Source of the DNA: an uncultured Coriobacteriaceae bacterium
GTDB lineage: Bacteria > Actinomycetota > Coriobacteriia > Coriobacteriales > Atopobiaceae
Assembly (NCBI GenBank): GCA_902772085.1
Contig: CACXZL010000136.1
Span: 1 to 11,321 of the forward strand
Length of the DNA: 11,321 nt
Reading direction: 5' to 3'
Made by a program: the position numbers and the translations under genes. The notes beneath the pieces are model-generated. The model saw only the letters and a program-made list of their open reading frames with translations. It was not told the DNA's origin and ran no database searches. How positions within the stretch are numbered: position 1 is the stretch's first letter; each line of letters starts with the position of its first letter. Positions 1 through 7,784 of this stretch are shown piece by piece.

Positions 1-1355
1 AGAAACGTCACTGCATACCAGAATACAGCGGCGACTCCGCTGACCATGCCCAACACAAACGTCAAGCCAAACTCACGCAAGTAGGGCTGAGGCATAAACA
101 AGAAGACGAGCGAAGCGACAGTGGCCACCCCGCAAGGACCAAGCATGGGACGCAAAGCATTAGACGGAACGGAAGTCGTCGCACCGCGAACGCTTTTTCC
201 CTCGGCAACACGATTCTTGAATCCGTCGCAGATGAACCACAGTGATACCAAGGTAGCCGCCGCAGCGCAGACAACACCTATGACACCTGGAATCGTGAGA
301 ACAAACATATGCACACGGGAAGCCAGTGCCATCATACCAAGTATAAATATCGCATAGACAGCCATGCCACCCGCAACCAGAAGCCCAAGCTTGTGGTAAC
401 GCTTAAACGCAACCGCAGAGACGACGACAAACGCCGCGACGGCAACGCCCACCATTACCCACAATGTGGTTTTTCCTACCAAGGCTTCCACTTCTTTGAC
501 TTCACCCACCGAAAGCTTGAGAGCCATGGGTGAGCCACTCAGCACGATGGCCAGAGCATTTGCTTCATCGGCTGAGTAATCACCGGATATGTATACCTCT
601 CCACCGGAGATTTCTTGCGATACCGAAGGGGCGGATGCCACATGTCCGTCTATCACGATGGCGATGCGGCCCGTCTCCTCAGCGAGCTCCTTGGTGACTT
701 CGGCAAACTTTTGCTTGCCATCCTCGGTGAACTTGATGCTCACGGCATAGCTACCGGCTCCGGGATTGATGGACTTCGCTGATTCTACGGAGGAATTGTC
801 CATGAACTCCTTATAGGTGCCATCGGCCATGAGTACGTTCTTTGTACCGGCGTTTATCTTCTGCAGAGCGTCTGCGTCACCAATCTCATCGGCACGCACA
901 AACTGGATAACACCTGCCCCGCCGACGATCTCGGCGATCTCTTTTGCGCTGGACTCGTTTGTAAGGTCAATTGCCAGCGTCGTATCTGAGGTCCTATGGA
1001 CCGAGTATTCGGAGATGCCAGACTTCCCGAGACGCGCGTTTATCGTAGCCACAGCAGCGTCTACGTCTTGCGCGGTCGCTTCTGAACCATCTTCCTTGGC
1101 AACCTGTATCGTCACCTCAGTGCCGTCTTTCAGCCAGAGTCCTCTGGTGATCTGCTCGTTCGCAGGCCAAAGACAAACCACCCACGCTATACAGGCAAGC
1201 AAGAGTACGACAAGAAAGCCTATACGCCTACGACGGTCAGCACCTGCGTGATTTCGACGCTCGCCAGAAGACTCCGCAACGGACGTCTTTCCCATGCTCT
1301 CATTCCACGCTGCAACCCCTGTCTTTTTTTCGGCTGCCTCTTTTTTTCGCGACAT
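1..1355 (-). CDS. secD: SecD-family protein translocase subunit, partial (3' end outside window)
   Basis: SecD works with SecF beside SecYEG in the membrane and uses the proton gradient to pull proteins outward. The 451 visible residues match its layout: a basic N-terminal tail of about 44 residues, a first membrane helix (45-63), an exposed domain (about 65-295) and five more hydrophobic helices (about 298-317, 323-345, 352-376, 406-423, 431-451). The stretch GRIAIVIDGHVASAPSVSQ (229-247) and the following ISGGEVYISGDYSADEAN are classic SecD P1 signatures, and EGKSVRGA (385-392) matches the loop after TM4. The Asp and Asn of the usual VDANV and LDANV motifs in TM4 and TM5 are replaced (V370/L372 and G406/C408), and the early GLDLxGG box reads GLWLKDG. 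The chosen ATG follows a GAGAGAG stretch. The gene lies 159 bp after tgt, as in many tgt-yajC-secD-secF clusters, but yajC is missing. It could be a divergent SecD paralogue or the SecD half of a SecDF fusion. Confidence 0.85.
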   Translation of the reverse strand, partial: MSRKKEAAEKKTGVAAWNESMGKTSVAESSGERRNHAGADRRRRIGFLVVLLLACIAWVVCLWPANEQITRGLWLKDGTEVTIQVAKEDGSEATAQDVDAAVATINARLGKSGISEYSVHRTSDTTLAIDLTNESSAKEIAEIVGGAGVIQFVRADEIGDADALQKINAGTKNVLMADGTYKEFMDNSSVESAKSINPGAGSYAVSIKFTEDGKQKFAEVTKELAEETGRIAIVIDGHVASAPSVSQEISGGEVYISGDYSADEANALAIVLSGSPMALKLSVGEVKEVEALVGKTTLWVMVGVAVAAFVVVSAVAFKRYHKLGLLVAGGMAVYAIFILGMMALASRVHMFVLTIPGVIGVVCAAAATLVSLWFICDGFKNRVAEGKSVRGATTSVPSNALRPMLGPCGVATVASLVFLFMPQPYLREFGLTFVLGMVSGVAAVFWYAVTF

Positions 1356-1404
1356 ACAAAAACTCTCTCTCAGTAGTTAGTTTCACAAATGCTCAATTCG
1401 GTGC

Positions 1405-1458
1405 ATTTTACCACAAACGGTGAAGTGCAATGCTACACGTCTCTCGCATCCACGTCAA
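1405..1458 (-). promoter_or_regulatory. candidate promoters for secD in the tgt-secD gap
   Basis: On the minus strand TTGACG (1453-1458) is followed after exactly 17 bp by TAGCAT (1430-1435), a reasonable -35/-10 pair. Closer to the gene TGGTAAAAT (1405-1413) resembles an extended -10 element. Either would give secD its own promoter within the 159-bp gap after tgt. The match is to consensus sequences only, and read-through from tgt is also possible. No strong terminator was seen between the two genes. Confidence 0.4.
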
Positions 1459-1514
1459 TTAAAACGGTGGATGTTACTCGTTCAGGCCCCCTGCCCGTAT
1501 AAAAGCTCCTGACC

Positions 1515-2642
1515 TCAAAAATCGTTTACCGCATCGCTGGCTTCCCAATCCGCCACGAAGCTTTCGTACGTCCCATCGATGATTGCCTGGCGCGCCCTAC
1601 GCATGAGGTCAAGCAAATAATATATGTTGTGGAGCGAGAGCAGGATCGCGCCGGTCATCTCATGCTGGCGTACGAGGTGATGGAGGTAGTCCCGCGTGAA
1701 ACCTCCTGCGCATGCGGGGCATCCACATCCTTCCACGAGCGTTCTTCTGTCGGAGCGGAATCGAGCGTTCTTGAGGTTGAGCCTTCCCTCGTTTGAGAAC
1801 GCCGTTCCCATGCGAGCCGTTCTCGTCGGCAGCACGCAGTCAAACATGTCGATGCCACACGCCACACCGCGCACGAGCGTCGTGGGATTGCCCACACCCA
1901 TCAGGTAGCGCGGCTTGCTTCTCGGCATGTACTCGGACGCAAGAGGGGCAAGCGTCTTAAACATCGTGGCATGATCCTCCCCCACCGAGTAGCCGCCAAT
2001 GCCATATCCTGGGAAGTCTCCGCATTCTTCGAGATGACGCAGCGAACGAAGGCGCAGGTCCAAATGCATGCCACCTTGGACGATACCAAAGAGTGCCTGA
2101 TCCTTTCTCGTGTGTGACGCCCAGCAGCGGTCTGCCCACTTGCTGGAGAGCTCCACCGCGCGCTCCACAAAGGCGCGCTCCGCAGGATAGCCCGGACACT
2201 GATCGAGTTGCATCACGATATCTGCCCCCAGGAGTTGAGCAATGCGCATGTTTTCCTCTGGGGTCCATTCCACGATTTCGCCGCCGTAGTCTACCGCATG
2301 GAAGCGCACGCCGTCGTCCGAGAGTTTGAAATGCTCGCTCAGGCTAAAGACCTGAAATCCACCCGAATCCGTGAGAATCGGCCCATCCCAGCGCATGAAC
2401 TCATGCAATCCACCCATTTCCGCAATGTGCTCAGCGCCCGGTCTCATAGAGCAGTGATAGGTGTTTGCAAGAAGGATCTTTGTACCGAGGTCGCGCAGAG
2501 AGGAGGGCAGCAGTCCTTTCACGGTCGCCTTGGTACCCACCGGCATGAAGATGGGGGTTGGCACATCCCCGTGAGGGGTATGCAGCACCCCTGCGCGTGC
2601 GTGTGTCTTTGGGTCCACGGCAATGATGTCGTACTCAAACAT
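1515..2642 (-). CDS. tgt: queuine/preQ1 tRNA-guanine transglycosylase Tgt
   Basis: Tgt replaces guanine-34 in GUN anticodons (Asp, Asn, His, Tyr tRNAs) with preQ1, the committed step of queuosine formation in bacteria. The protein has 375 residues, the normal family length. Visible motifs are TDSGGFQVFS with the general acid/base Asp92, the VMQLDQCPGYPAE region (usually FDECTPYPA) holding substrate-binding Asp147, LFGIVQGG (184-191), and GIDMFDCVLPTRTARMG with the nucleophile Asp268. The zinc site is Cys306-x-Cys308-x2-Cys311 with His338 in SLHNIYYLL. Small departures from the consensus, such as TYHCSMRPG for TYHLxLRPG and PTRTARMG for PTRNARNG, do not touch the catalytic residues. The gene begins 55 bp after the HAD phosphatase gene and precedes secD. 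QueA and QueH, which act after Tgt, are also in this window. Confidence 0.97.
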   Translation of the reverse strand: MFEYDIIAVDPKTHARAGVLHTPHGDVPTPIFMPVGTKATVKGLLPSSLRDLGTKILLANTYHCSMRPGAEHIAEMGGLHEFMRWDGPILTDSGGFQVFSLSEHFKLSDDGVRFHAVDYGGEIVEWTPEENMRIAQLLGADIVMQLDQCPGYPAERAFVERAVELSSKWADRCWASHTRKDQALFGIVQGGMHLDLRLRSLRHLEECGDFPGYGIGGYSVGEDHATMFKTLAPLASEYMPRSKPRYLMGVGNPTTLVRGVACGIDMFDCVLPTRTARMGTAFSNEGRLNLKNARFRSDRRTLVEGCGCPACAGGFTRDYLHHLVRQHEMTGAILLSLHNIYYLLDLMRRARQAIIDGTYESFVADWEASDAVNDF

Positions 2643-2697
2643 AGGAAGCTCTTTCTGGTGGCGTTACGCTTTCATCACGCCACTATATCACGAAGGT

Positions 2698-3669
2698 CTA
2701 AGCCTTCAAAAGATGCTGCTCAATCCACACTGCCACGCCGTCTTCGTCCACAGGTGGGCAAACGTCATCCGCCGCGGCCTTCACCTCGTCGTCGGCATTG
2801 CCCATCGCCACAAAGCACCCCACCGCCGAAGCCAAGGGCAAGTCGTTGCCCCCGTCTCCAAACGCCGTGGCATCCTGCGGCTCCATACCAAGCGCCTCAA
2901 TCAGCCGCTCTGCGCCAGTACCTTTGGTAACGCCTCGTCGTGTAATCTCGAGCTCGGTAGCACCCATAGATACCACCTCGAAGCGACCGTCTTCCTCAAG
3001 CATTTGTTTTGCAAGCGCGCAGTGGTCCGCGTTCATGATGGTGCAACCCATTTTGTCCACGCCCTGCACAGCCTTCCTTATATGTGGAAGGATGGAGAGC
3101 ACCTGGCGATGATTCCTGTCGAACGTCATCCTGCCGACGAATCGTGCGCCTCTCCAAGCGATTTTCACGAGCTGTTTTGCAGAGCCCTTCTGCACCTTTG
3201 CGTAACGTTGGACACGAGCAGCTGCACCCGTCCTGCCCACGAGCATATACGATGCGCCTTTCCACTCAAAGTACGCATGCTCTCCGTAGAAGGCGTTCCA
3301 GGCGGGCTTGAAGGGCGCAAGCATCTTGTGACATGCCAGCGCATCATCACGAGGCATCGGCCTGTGAGAGATCACCGCACCATCCGTGAGGCGCGTCACG
3401 GTAGCGCCGTTTGCACAGACCGCATATGCCATGGCGCCAGTGCTGAGTACTTGTTTGTTTACTATAGGTAAGGGACGACCTGATGCCAGAGAGAGCACGT
3501 ATCCTGATTCGCGTGCCTTCTTCAAGGTGGAGAGGACGCGTTTCGATACATGCGATCCGCCCTGCACGATGGTGTCGTCAAGGTCAAACAAGAGAAGCCC
3601 GGCACAGTGGGCGCGCCGGACTTCAATCTTGTTTCCTATGACGTATGTCTGGGAAGGTTTACTCACCAA
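2698..3669 (-). CDS. Cof-type HAD-superfamily hydrolase (subfamily IIB)
   Basis: This is a probable phosphatase of small phosphorylated metabolites, often sugar phosphates or cofactors; the actual substrate cannot be read from the sequence. HAD motif I is DLDDT (29-33; the usual Cof form is DLDGT), motif II is in LSLASGRP, the motif III lysine is in GVTKGTGAERLIEALG, and motif IV is FGDGGNDLPLA (270-280). The roughly 140 residues between motifs II and III form the C2B cap that defines substrate choice. The frame opens with TTG (3669) immediately followed by GTG (3666), overlapping the last codons of ptsH by about 10 bp. Neither has a clear ribosome-binding site, so translation is probably coupled to ptsH. 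The true start may lie later, because family members usually begin only a few residues before motif I. Length 323 residues is slightly above the usual 265-290. Confidence 0.85.
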   Translation of the reverse strand: MVSKPSQTYVIGNKIEVRRAHCAGLLLFDLDDTIVQGGSHVSKRVLSTLKKARESGYVLSLASGRPLPIVNKQVLSTGAMAYAVCANGATVTRLTDGAVISHRPMPRDDALACHKMLAPFKPAWNAFYGEHAYFEWKGASYMLVGRTGAAARVQRYAKVQKGSAKQLVKIAWRGARFVGRMTFDRNHRQVLSILPHIRKAVQGVDKMGCTIMNADHCALAKQMLEEDGRFEVVSMGATELEITRRGVTKGTGAERLIEALGMEPQDATAFGDGGNDLPLASAVGCFVAMGNADDEVKAAADDVCPPVDEDGVAVWIEQHLLKA

Positions 3670-3931
3670 AGCCGCTGTCTACGAGGGCAATCAGGGCGTC
3701 GAGGGCAGCCTGCTCGTCAGCGCCGTCGCAAGCGATCTCTACCGTGGTGCCAGAGCCCATGCCAGCGGCAAGAATCATCATGATGGACTTAGCGTTGACA
3801 GGAGCGGAACCCTTGTCTACGTCCTTGATGGTGACGGTGCTCTCATACTTCTTGGCCTCGGTAACGAAGACGGAAGCGGGGCGAGCGTGCAGGCCAGTGG
3901 CGTTGATGATTTTCGTCTGCTTAGAAACCAT
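3659..3931 (-). CDS. ptsH: phosphocarrier protein HPr
   Basis: HPr relays phosphate from Enzyme I to the sugar-specific EIIA proteins of the phosphotransferase system in the cytoplasm. The 90-residue protein has the active-site histidine at His15 in GLHARPA. The regulatory serine is in VNAKSIMMIL (Ser49, equivalent to Ser46 of Bacillus HPr), so control by an HPr kinase is possible if the cell has one. A few extra residues before this serine (KDVDKGSAPV) account for the number shift. A strong ribosome-binding site, GAAGGAGC, sits at 3938-3945. The gene is divergent from the coiled-coil gene across a 318-bp gap and overlaps the HAD phosphatase downstream. No ptsI or other PTS gene is in the window. 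Confidence 0.96.
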   Translation of the reverse strand: MVSKQTKIINATGLHARPASVFVTEAKKYESTVTIKDVDKGSAPVNAKSIMMILAAGMGSGTTVEIACDGADEQAALDALIALVDSGFGE

Positions 3932-4138
3932 AATGAAGCTCCTTCAACTCTCTTGTCCGGACGACGTGGGGATGGTCCTTTTCCCATCTCTCACACTTAG
4001 AGAACCGTAACACAGTCTCGCTGTTTTGTGCTCGTTTTCTCGCCAAGTTGCGAATCTTCTTCGTTGAACGCATGATTTTGCGCCGTTTGCGGTAAAAGCC
4101 CCATTGAGCATGTTACAAAATAGCGGTATGGTATGACG

Positions 4139-4191
4139 CCTTTGGCAGACGACGCTCACGCTTCTGCGTGCGACGTGTCGTAGGCCAAAGG
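4139..4191. other. long imperfect inverted repeat in the ptsH/coiled-coil divergent gap
   Basis: CCTTTGGC (4139-4146) pairs with GCCAAAGG (4184-4191). Inside it ACGAC (4149-4153) pairs with GTCGT (4177-4181), and CACGC pairs with GCGTG around a TTCT loop (4157-4170). It lies in the 318-bp gap between two divergent genes (3932-4249) and ends next to a -10-like TACAAT, so it would cover the -35 position. It may be an operator or cruciform. It is not an obvious terminator, because no T-run follows on either strand and no gene ends here. The rest of the gap holds no further gene, and I found no convincing ptsH promoter. Confidence 0.45.
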
Positions 4192-4194
4192 GTA

Positions 4195-4200
4195 TACAAT
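4195..4200 (+). promoter_or_regulatory. candidate -10 element for the coiled-coil gene
   Basis: TACAAT, one mismatch from TATAAT, lies 49 bp before the ATG of the coiled-coil gene. At the expected -35 spacing there is no TTGACA-like box; instead the arm of the inverted repeat occupies that position. The call rests only on the -10 resemblance and its location. Confidence 0.3.
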
Positions 4201-4249
4201 GGAGAAGGAAACGAGCACGCATTTGAGCGGCATGTAGAGAGACACAGAG

Positions 4250-5512
4250 ATGGACGCACATATGGACAAGCAAATCAAAGCGCCCGCGCAGAAGGGATCG
4301 TCAAAGGATGCGACGTCTGGTGACGCCGCAGTCGGCGCAGCCATCACCAAAGCCGGCACATCGGCAGCACACGCCGCGGCCGGAGCAAGTCGCTCGCTCG
4401 TGGGAGGCCTCAGCGCGATACGTGACGTGCGCCATGCAAAGAAGCAGCGAGCGGACGCGCAGGCAGATTTGCGCGACATCGAGCGACTCCTCGAGGCGGA
4501 TCGCAGCGACCTCGCGCATCGCCGAGAGATAGAGCGCAACTATCCGCAAATCGTCTCCGCACAAAAGAAGGAGATCGCGAAGGCCAAGGCAGAGGCAAGC
4601 GAAGCCGACGCCCACATCAAGGAATGCGAGAAGCAGATTCGTACCCTCAAAGAAGAGCTCGGCGAAATGAAAGAGCGGCACGAACAAGAGCTTAGGCCCT
4701 ATCGCAATCTCATGGAAGGCTCGCGTGGACGCTCCGACGACGCCGCAAAGGCTCTCGCCACCATACGACGATCCGTCCGAAACGCCGAAGGTGCTCTCAA
4801 CGATGCGACCAAGCAACGGGAGCAGCGCATAGCCGCCGCAAATCGCACGGTCGACAATGCCCGCGAGCGCCTCACCGTAGTACAAAACGAGCAGAGCGTC
4901 CTACAGGAAGAGGACGCCCAGTCCTCATCAGCAGCCCTTGCAAAGGTACAGAGCGAGATCGCCACGGAAGAAATGCATCTGCAGGCCGCTCGCGAGGAGG
5001 TCGTGCAGGTCACAAGGGAGTCGCAAGGTGCCGTTGACCAGGCGCAGCAGACCCTTTGGGGACTCAAGCGCGAGCTCGCCGCCGCAGAAAAGACCGCTGC
5101 CGACGCGAAGCAGGAGGCGACCGCCCGCAAAGAGGAGTACGACAGCCTCTATAAGCAAGCACAAGCTGAAGAAAAGGCTCATGAAGAGTCCATTAAGTCC
5201 TGCGAATCACGCATACGCGATTACAAGAAGACGCGTGATGCGGCCCGCAAGCGCATGGAGGACGCCCATAAGATTCTCCATGAGGCAAATGAAATCCATG
5301 CTCACCCCGAGACCACCGAAGGGCTCCGCCAAAGAATCGCCGACGAGGAGGAAGACCTCGCCACCGCCCAAGAAGAGCTCGCCGACCTTACGGAGAGCGA
5401 GCGCGAGCTGAGACGCTCCACGCGCGGATTGCGCGCCGCCGTCGTCGCCATAATCATCGCGGTGATCGTCATCATCATCCTCATCGCGTGGACTCTCGTG
5501 CCAAAAGGCTAG
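4250..5512 (+). CDS. coiled-coil protein with C-terminal membrane anchor, function unknown
   Basis: I do not recognise a named family. The 420-residue protein has no N-terminal signal. Residues 1-50 are low-complexity and rich in Ala, Gly, Ser and Lys. About 55-390 is almost continuously Glu/Lys/Arg/Ala-rich with heptad character, interrupted near 153-165 (RPYRNLMEGSRGRSDDA) and near 345-355 (HAHPETTEG). The end is a single helix of Ile/Val/Ala/Leu (about 396-416) followed by only a few residues (VPKG), the pattern of a tail-anchored membrane protein with a long cytoplasmic rod. Start ATG 4250 has a weak AGAGAG site at 4237-4242; ATG 4262 is an alternative. It is the only plus-strand gene here, divergent from ptsH and convergent with queA (85 bp between the stops). 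A structural role at the membrane or an SMC/SbcC-like rod without an ATPase head are possible readings; neither is supported by motifs. Confidence 0.85.
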   Translation: MDAHMDKQIKAPAQKGSSKDATSGDAAVGAAITKAGTSAAHAAAGASRSLVGGLSAIRDVRHAKKQRADAQADLRDIERLLEADRSDLAHRREIERNYPQIVSAQKKEIAKAKAEASEADAHIKECEKQIRTLKEELGEMKERHEQELRPYRNLMEGSRGRSDDAAKALATIRRSVRNAEGALNDATKQREQRIAAANRTVDNARERLTVVQNEQSVLQEEDAQSSSAALAKVQSEIATEEMHLQAAREEVVQVTRESQGAVDQAQQTLWGLKRELAAAEKTAADAKQEATARKEEYDSLYKQAQAEEKAHEESIKSCESRIRDYKKTRDAARKRMEDAHKILHEANEIHAHPETTEGLRQRIADEEEDLATAQEELADLTESERELRRSTRGLRAAVVAIIIAVIVIIILIAWTLVPKG

Positions 5513-5597
5513 AGGCCCCGCGCCGCAAGAGGAGTCGAACCGGCTCAGGAGGGCACGCATAAGGAACTGGCAGGACTGACCAGCGACAAACAAGCAC

Positions 5598-6563
5598 TTA
5601 TACGATCAGCATCGCATCGCCGAACGAAAGCATGCGATAATGTTGCTGGATGGCTTCCTCGTAGGCCACCATTATCTGCTCTCTCGTCGCAAAGGCGGAC
5701 ACGAGCATCATCAAGGTGGAGCGCGGCACGTGGAAGTTTGTGATCATGGCGTCTACCACGTGAAACTCAGACCCCGGCATAAGGTCCCTCACGGCATCCA
5801 CCACGTCCTGGCCCACGTGATAGCGCTCGGTGTGAATCACATGCTTGGTGGGGTCATCCTCCTCCACCAGACGGAACGTGTCTATGCCCACCTCAAGCTC
5901 CACCTCCGCCCAGCGCACGCCCTGGGCTCGGAGCCGCTCGAGCAGCTCCGGAGTGAAATGTAGTCCTGCGGTAGGCGCCGCCGCAGAGTGCTCCTCTTGC
6001 ATGGCATACACCGTTTGGTACTTCTCCGGGTCACCTTTGTACGAAGTGATATAAGGCGGCAGAGGTACGTTGCCCACGGCATGTATGGCCTCGTCAAGCG
6101 TGCGACCTCCTTGCGGGGTGAATCTCACTAGACGCCCTCCCCTGCTGCCTTCCACGAAGTCGATCACCTCGCCTTCGAGCACCACCGGCGCAGCGTCTGG
6201 AGCATGCAGACCACCGGCGCGGTACTGAACCACGGCACCATGACGCAGACGCTTGCCCGGATGCACAAGGCACTCCCACGTAGAGCCAAGCGGGTCGAGG
6301 TCCTCTCGTCTGCGCAGCAGCAACGTCTCGGCAACGCCACCTGTGGGCTTGCGACCTACGAGACGCGCGGGGAGCACGCGCGTGTGATTTGCCACGAGCA
6401 GATCGCCCGGATTCAGGTACTCCCCCACATCCGTGAACCTTCGGTGCTCCAGCGAACCGTCCTCGCGATGAAGCACAAGCAACCGACAGCTGTCGCGAGG
6501 CTCAGCAGGTGTCTGGGCTATGAGTTCTTCTGGAAGCTGGTAGTCAAAGTCATCGGTACGCAT
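5598..6563 (-). CDS. queA: S-adenosylmethionine:tRNA ribosyltransferase-isomerase QueA, with internal deletion
   Basis: QueA moves the ribosyl part of S-adenosylmethionine onto preQ1-34 of tRNA, giving epoxyqueuosine. The N-terminus MRTDDFDYQLPEELIAQTP, the VANHTRVLPARL segment (normally NDTRVIPARL), VGNVPLPPYI (163-172), AAAPTAGLHFTPELLERL (194-211) and TNFHVPRSTLMMLVSAFA (275-292) are unmistakable. The protein has 321 residues against roughly 340-356 in the family. The shortfall is one block: VVDAVRDL (254-261) runs straight into MPGSEFHVVDAMITNFH, so the conserved region with the GTTSVRTLE motif, about 35-40 residues, is absent while the frame stays intact. The enzyme may be inactive or atypical. 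ATG 6563 follows a strong GGAGAAGGAG stretch (6570-6579). A TATACT (6590-6595, minus strand) could be its -10, but no -35 is evident. It lies downstream of the ABC genes behind a palindromic element. Confidence 0.92.
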   Translation of the reverse strand: MRTDDFDYQLPEELIAQTPAEPRDSCRLLVLHREDGSLEHRRFTDVGEYLNPGDLLVANHTRVLPARLVGRKPTGGVAETLLLRRREDLDPLGSTWECLVHPGKRLRHGAVVQYRAGGLHAPDAAPVVLEGEVIDFVEGSRGGRLVRFTPQGGRTLDEAIHAVGNVPLPPYITSYKGDPEKYQTVYAMQEEHSAAAPTAGLHFTPELLERLRAQGVRWAEVELEVGIDTFRLVEEDDPTKHVIHTERYHVGQDVVDAVRDLMPGSEFHVVDAMITNFHVPRSTLMMLVSAFATREQIMVAYEEAIQQHYRMLSFGDAMLIV

Positions 6564-6607
6564 GTCTTTCTCCTTCTCCGCAAAACCCTAGTATAGCCAG
6601 TTTCGAG

Positions 6608-6676
6608 CGGGACGTCTTTCCCGAGTGGAACGGGGGTTTTCGTTCCAAAGAATTTGGAACGAAAACCCCCGTTCCA
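6608..6676 (-). repeat. palindromic element, copy 1, at the 3' end of the ABC ATPase gene
   Basis: A perfect 24-bp inverted repeat (6626-6649 with 6653-6676, loop GAA) begins one base after the ATPase stop codon. It is followed on the minus strand by a small stem, CGGGA/TCCCG (6608-6623), enclosing the conserved CGTCTT. The large stem includes GGAACGAAAACCCCC. A related element with the same order and orientation follows queH at 10354-10453. It probably ends or stabilises the transporter transcript, but it lacks a clear T-run. Two related copies at gene ends suggest a dispersed repeat of the REP kind. Confidence 0.85.
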
Positions 6677-6677
6677 T

Positions 6678-7780
<1,103 letters not shown>

Positions 7781-7784
<4 letters not shown>

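Noticed and set aside
1283..1294. GGACGTCTTTCC inside secD, identical to the box of the palindromic element
   Set aside because: It lies within coding sequence (codons for Gly-Lys and neighbours) and has no adjacent stem; a chance match.
2208..3471. Long plus-strand open frames (240 and 282 codons) opposite tgt and the HAD phosphatase
   Set aside because: They lie antisense to two clear genes, have low-complexity or biased composition (Arg, His, Pro-rich) and show no family motif; they are shadows of the opposite strand.
4199..4237. Twelve-codon open frame starting ATGGAGAAGG upstream of the coiled-coil gene
   Set aside because: Its start overlaps the proposed -10 element, so it would not be on the transcript, and it has no ribosome site.
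5531..5541. Minus-strand GGTTCGACTCC, resembling a tRNA T-loop, between the coiled-coil gene and queA
   Set aside because: The flanking bases do not form a 5-bp T-stem, and no anticodon or acceptor stem lies at the right distance.
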